Below, one piece after another: positions 61,562-64,000 of a DNA stretch of 64,000 bases. The position numbers and the translations under genes are program-made. Source of the stretch: Melieria omissa (Eukaryota > Arthropoda > Insecta > Diptera > Ulidiidae); the NCBI GenBank assembly GCA_963971225.1, contig OZ020270.1, forward strand, positions 21,773,689 to 21,837,688, given 5' to 3'. The stretch's first letter is position 1. Each line of letters opens with the position of its first letter. The notes under the pieces were generated by a model. The model ran no database searches and was not told where the DNA came from. It saw nothing but the letters and a program-made list of their open reading frames with translations.

Positions 61562-63222
61562 CAGTATGTGGAAAAAATAAGTTTCCAATCAGTAAATATG
61601 AATAAAGAGACACATTCTTTTGGTTTTTGCAAATATTTTTTGGAATTTATTTCTTGATTTCGAAGGTTACTTCTTAGTGGATAAAGAAAAATAGAAAAAC
61701 ATAACAAAACTCATTTCTTGCTGTTGTTTTCAAAAGTGTTTTAAAAGAATCCAAATTAGAATGTTGAAAAAGTAAGTTTACAAATTATTTAATACCCACA
61801 ATGTCCCCCATTTCGAAAAGATAGTTTTGCAAGTCGGTCTTGCATCGTGTCCACAAGCTTTTGACACTCTTCTGGAGTAAATTGATTCCAGTTTGAGATA
61901 ATGCAATCCTTGAGTTGCTCCAAGTTTTGAGGCCTTTCCTTGGCAATGCGACTTTTCAGTATTGCCCACGCGTTTTCAATAGGGGAGAGGTCGGGGCTTT
62001 GTGGACGCCATTTTAAAATGTTTATATTTTTTCCAGAAAGGAATTTTATCACGTCTTTTGCTGTGTGAATAGGTGCATTGTCCTGTTGAAATACGAAATC
62101 TGGGCTGATCAACCGATTTCCTTCAGGTATGGCAGTCTCTTTCAGAATTTTCATGTACACACCTGCATTCACCTTGCCTTCCAAAACTACTACTGCACCA
62201 GTGCCATAAGCACTGATGCACCCCCACACCATTAAACCCCTCTCCACCGACTTGACAGTTGGTAATGTACATTTGTATGACAGGGCTTCTCCCGCCTTGC
62301 GCCAAACATGAACCATACCATGCGAATATTTGAGCCTTACCATGGACTCATCGGTCCATAGTACGTTATTCCAAAATTGTTTAGGTTTTAATACATGTTC
62401 CTCGTAAAATTGCATTCGTTTCCTCATATTTACTTTGCTAACGTACGGAACTTTGCGTGCCACGCGTCCATGTTTACTGCTCGCTCGGAGCCTATTGCGT
62501 ATGGTGTATACAGAGGGGGGGTCCTTGCCTTCGATTAATAATTGAGAATGAATTTTTGGCACCGACGTTAATGGGCTAGCCTCTGATATTGCCAAAATTC
62601 GTCTATCGAGTTTTTCGGATGTAATTTTAGGGCACCCTGGTCGTTTTATTCTATGAACTCTGTGCTCGTTCTTATAGGCGACAATCACTTTACGAATTGA
62701 TGTGTGGGATTTACCAAATTTTTCGGCAATGTATCGCAACGTATGACCATCTTTATGAAGACTTACAATTGCTTTACGCTCTTCATTAGTCAATTGCTTG
62801 AAACGCCCCATATTTTCACTGCTTTTGATTCCTCTGTAGTAAAAAAATGGACGTTGTCAATATTACACTTTAAAAGCAAAACTTCAATACAAATGCGAGC
62901 TATTTACCTCAATTTGGTTATATTGAAGTGAATTTATTAACAAAAAATTTATATTGAGAAAAAATCGTTCACTCCGTTGAAATAATTGCCACTTATTTGC
63001 GTTGGAAACTTACTTTTTCAACGCTCGCGTGACCCAATAACAGAAAGTTAATAGTACCGTTAGTTTAATTTTACAGTTATACCTTTCCAAATTCTCTCAT
63101 ATGATCCCCTATGTGAGTACTTTAAAAAATGAGAGTGACAAAAATCACGTGTAATATACAGGGTGAATACAAGTCTTCAATGTAAAACTATACAATTGGA
63201 AACTTATTTTTTCCACATACTG
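61562..63222 (-). mobile_element. Tc1-type transposon, apparently intact, with IR/DR ends
   Basis: TA at 61560-61561 and 63223-63224 flanks 28-bp perfect inverted repeats starting CAGTATGTGGAAAAAATAAG. A second, related copy of the inner part of the repeat lies about 200 bp in on each side (gttgaaaaagtaagtttaca at 61764; inverse at about 63002-63023). This gives the paired-site IR/DR layout known from Sleeping Beauty-type elements. The transposase ORF between them is uninterrupted. Confidence 0.93.
61789..62811 (-). CDS. Tc1-type DD34E transposase, intact ORF
   Basis: 340 residues, the usual length for Tc1 transposases. The N-terminal paired-like HTH domains start MGRFKQLTNEERKAIVSLHK, with YIAEKFGKSHTSIRKVI as the recognition part. 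A basic GRPR-like linker (KRPGCPK, about residue 57-63) follows. The catalytic triad is Asp in WTDESMV, Asp in FQQDNAP and Glu in SPIENAW, with exactly 34 residues between the last two. No stop or frameshift. The stop codon is at 61789-61791. It excises and reinserts the element at TA. Confidence 0.95.
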   Translation of the reverse strand: MGRFKQLTNEERKAIVSLHKDGHTLRYIAEKFGKSHTSIRKVIVAYKNEHRVHRIKRPGCPKITSEKLDRRILAISEASPLTSVPKIHSQLLIEGKDPPSVYTIRNRLRASSKHGRVARKVPYVSKVNMRKRMQFYEEHVLKPKQFWNNVLWTDESMVRLKYSHGMVHVWRKAGEALSYKCTLPTVKSVERGLMVWGCISAYGTGAVVVLEGKVNAGVYMKILKETAIPEGNRLISPDFVFQQDNAPIHTAKDVIKFLSGKNINILKWRPQSPDLSPIENAWAILKSRIAKERPQNLEQLKDCIISNWNQFTPEECQKLVDTMQDRLAKLSFRNGGHCGY

Positions 63223-63231
63223 TATGTCTCA

Positions 63232-63680
63232 TTATCCATAATGATGCACGAAACTCTTTCTTTGCAGAGACGGGTGTATAGTTTTCTGCATCGCGTTTTG
63301 CCAGCCACTTTTTGTTTTTCGTTTTTTTTTTGGTATTTTTTGTTTTTTATATGTTTTTAAGTTATTCCTCTGCTTCACTCTTTGCACCATCGCCACACTC
63401 GTTCTAGCTCGTTTAGCTAAATCCCTGATGGACATGCACTTGTTTTCGTTAATTAATTGTTTCACTTTTTCCTCCATTTTTGGGTCTTTAGGACCCTTTA
63501 TACGGCCATTTTTTGGTAGGTCGTTGATAGTGCAATGTTCACCATACTTAACAATAATCTTTTTAACGGCGTTTATGGACACGCGATGTCGTTTGGCTAA
63601 TTTTCTATACTAAGCACCTGTTTCAGTGCACCAACTGTACACAATTTTTTTGCGGACGTCTAACTCGATACGCGTCATTT
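63232..63680 (-). pseudogene. Outer Tc1-like transposase, N-terminal remnant
   Basis: On minus, from MTRIELDVRKKIVYSWCTET (63680) through an in-frame stop near 63610, the frame continues with VSINAVKKIIVKYGEHC and MSIRDLAKRARTSVAMVQRV, two HTH segments of a Tc1-like DNA-binding domain. The frame ends just before the first catalytic Asp block because of a shift. Confidence 0.8.
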
Positions 63681-64000
63681 TCGTAATAGAAAAATATATG
63701 AGACAAAATTTGTGTGAAATGAGTATTTCAAGGCCTACTCTATTTAACGGCATTTTTAGATTAAAAAAAAATGTATGCTGCGAGAAAATTACGTTACAAA
63801 GTGTGTACTTTCTTTTCGATACAGTCCTTAATTTAAGACCCTCAAATATTAAAAAAAATGAACTATCCACTGTGAGCAATACAGAAGTTAGTTTAGGTAG
63901 CTTAGGTGCAGATATTATTGTGCTAGGTGTGGAAGATTTTGTTCCACAAGAGATTTCATCCGAAAATGAACTAAAAGCGAGCGTAATCTCTTCAGAAGAG

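Larger units (their letters stand above)
60863..63828 (-). mobile_element. Tc1-like element, itself interrupted
   Basis: TA at 60861-60862 and 63829-63830 flanks inverted ends AGGACTGTATCGAAAAGAAA (at least 30 bp, one or two mismatches). Its transposase, on minus, is split by the second Tc1-type element at 61562-63222 and carries frameshifts. Its own length is about 1.3 kb. Confidence 0.9.
60726..64000 (+). pseudogene. THAP-domain gene, partial, split by a Tc1-like element
   Basis: After the acceptor at 60725 the frame reads RDEWVRLLGAEELAASSSIL, then CSEHFSEKMHF and LAVPDI, the second half of a THAP zinc-binding domain (Cys-x2-His-Phe and the AVP box). The frame breaks at the Tc1-like insertion (60863-63828) and continues directly after its TA at 63831 (LRPSNIKKNELSTV ... 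FVPQEISSENELKASV) to the window edge. The first THAP exon is not seen. It may be a host THAP gene or another P-type transposase. With the insertion it is unlikely to be expressed as a full protein. Confidence 0.7.

Overview
The window is eukaryotic, intron-containing, AT-rich and unusually dense in nested transposons. Three things point to a higher (acalyptrate) fly with a large genome: the two host genes that are certain (ABCD and CPT2) have short introns and insect-like sequence, the mobile elements are typical insect families, and a tRNA-derived SINE is present. A tephritid fruit fly is my guess and is inference only. There is one 200-N assembly gap (17865-18064).

Layout. 1-7650: non-autonomous elements only. 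These are two hAT elements with perfect 8-bp target duplications (68-1503 and 6056-6923) and a three-layer nest at 2886-5573 (unassigned TIR element > pogo-like > piggyBac-like). 7651-17530: two direct copies of an unidentified repeat with a short coding remnant. The first copy is split by a Helitron, a SINE, a solo LTR and a complete but defective Ty3/gypsy element. 18115-18442: a piggyBac-type MITE. 18887-25179: the only clearly functional host genes, in tail-to-tail orientation. They are ABCD (peroxisomal very-long-chain acyl-CoA half transporter, 8 exons, + strand) and CPT2 (mitochondrial carnitine palmitoyltransferase 2, 4 exons, - strand). Both act in fatty-acid oxidation. 25403-29300: a TIR element carrying a MADF-like remnant and a broken ribose-5-phosphate isomerase copy, then a frameshifted remnant of a Ser/Tyr/Lys/Arg-rich protein. 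29887-32116: further degraded DNA elements.

32460-52959 is one hAT element blown up from about 1.5 kb to 20.5 kb by successive insertions, with target duplications visible at nearly every level. One branch is a BEL/Pao retrotransposon. It carries a Transib-like element with a 12/23 RSS-like end arrangement, a gypsy solo LTR and a P-like MITE. The other branch is a P element, which contains a second copy of the same hAT family. That copy contains another TIR element, which holds a PIF/Harbinger with both of its genes, which has a MITE at its tip.

53115-59027 is a second defective gypsy copy. 59137-60104 is a TA-flanked TIR element. The right end holds a THAP-domain exon split by a Tc1-like element, which is itself split by an apparently intact Tc1-type transposon with IR/DR ends (61562-63222).

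The strongest candidate for something new is the Transib-like element at 37744-38934. Each terminus has a heptamer identical to the V(D)J RSS heptamer and the same A-rich nonamer-like block, with a 12-nt spacer on one end and a 23-nt spacer on the other.
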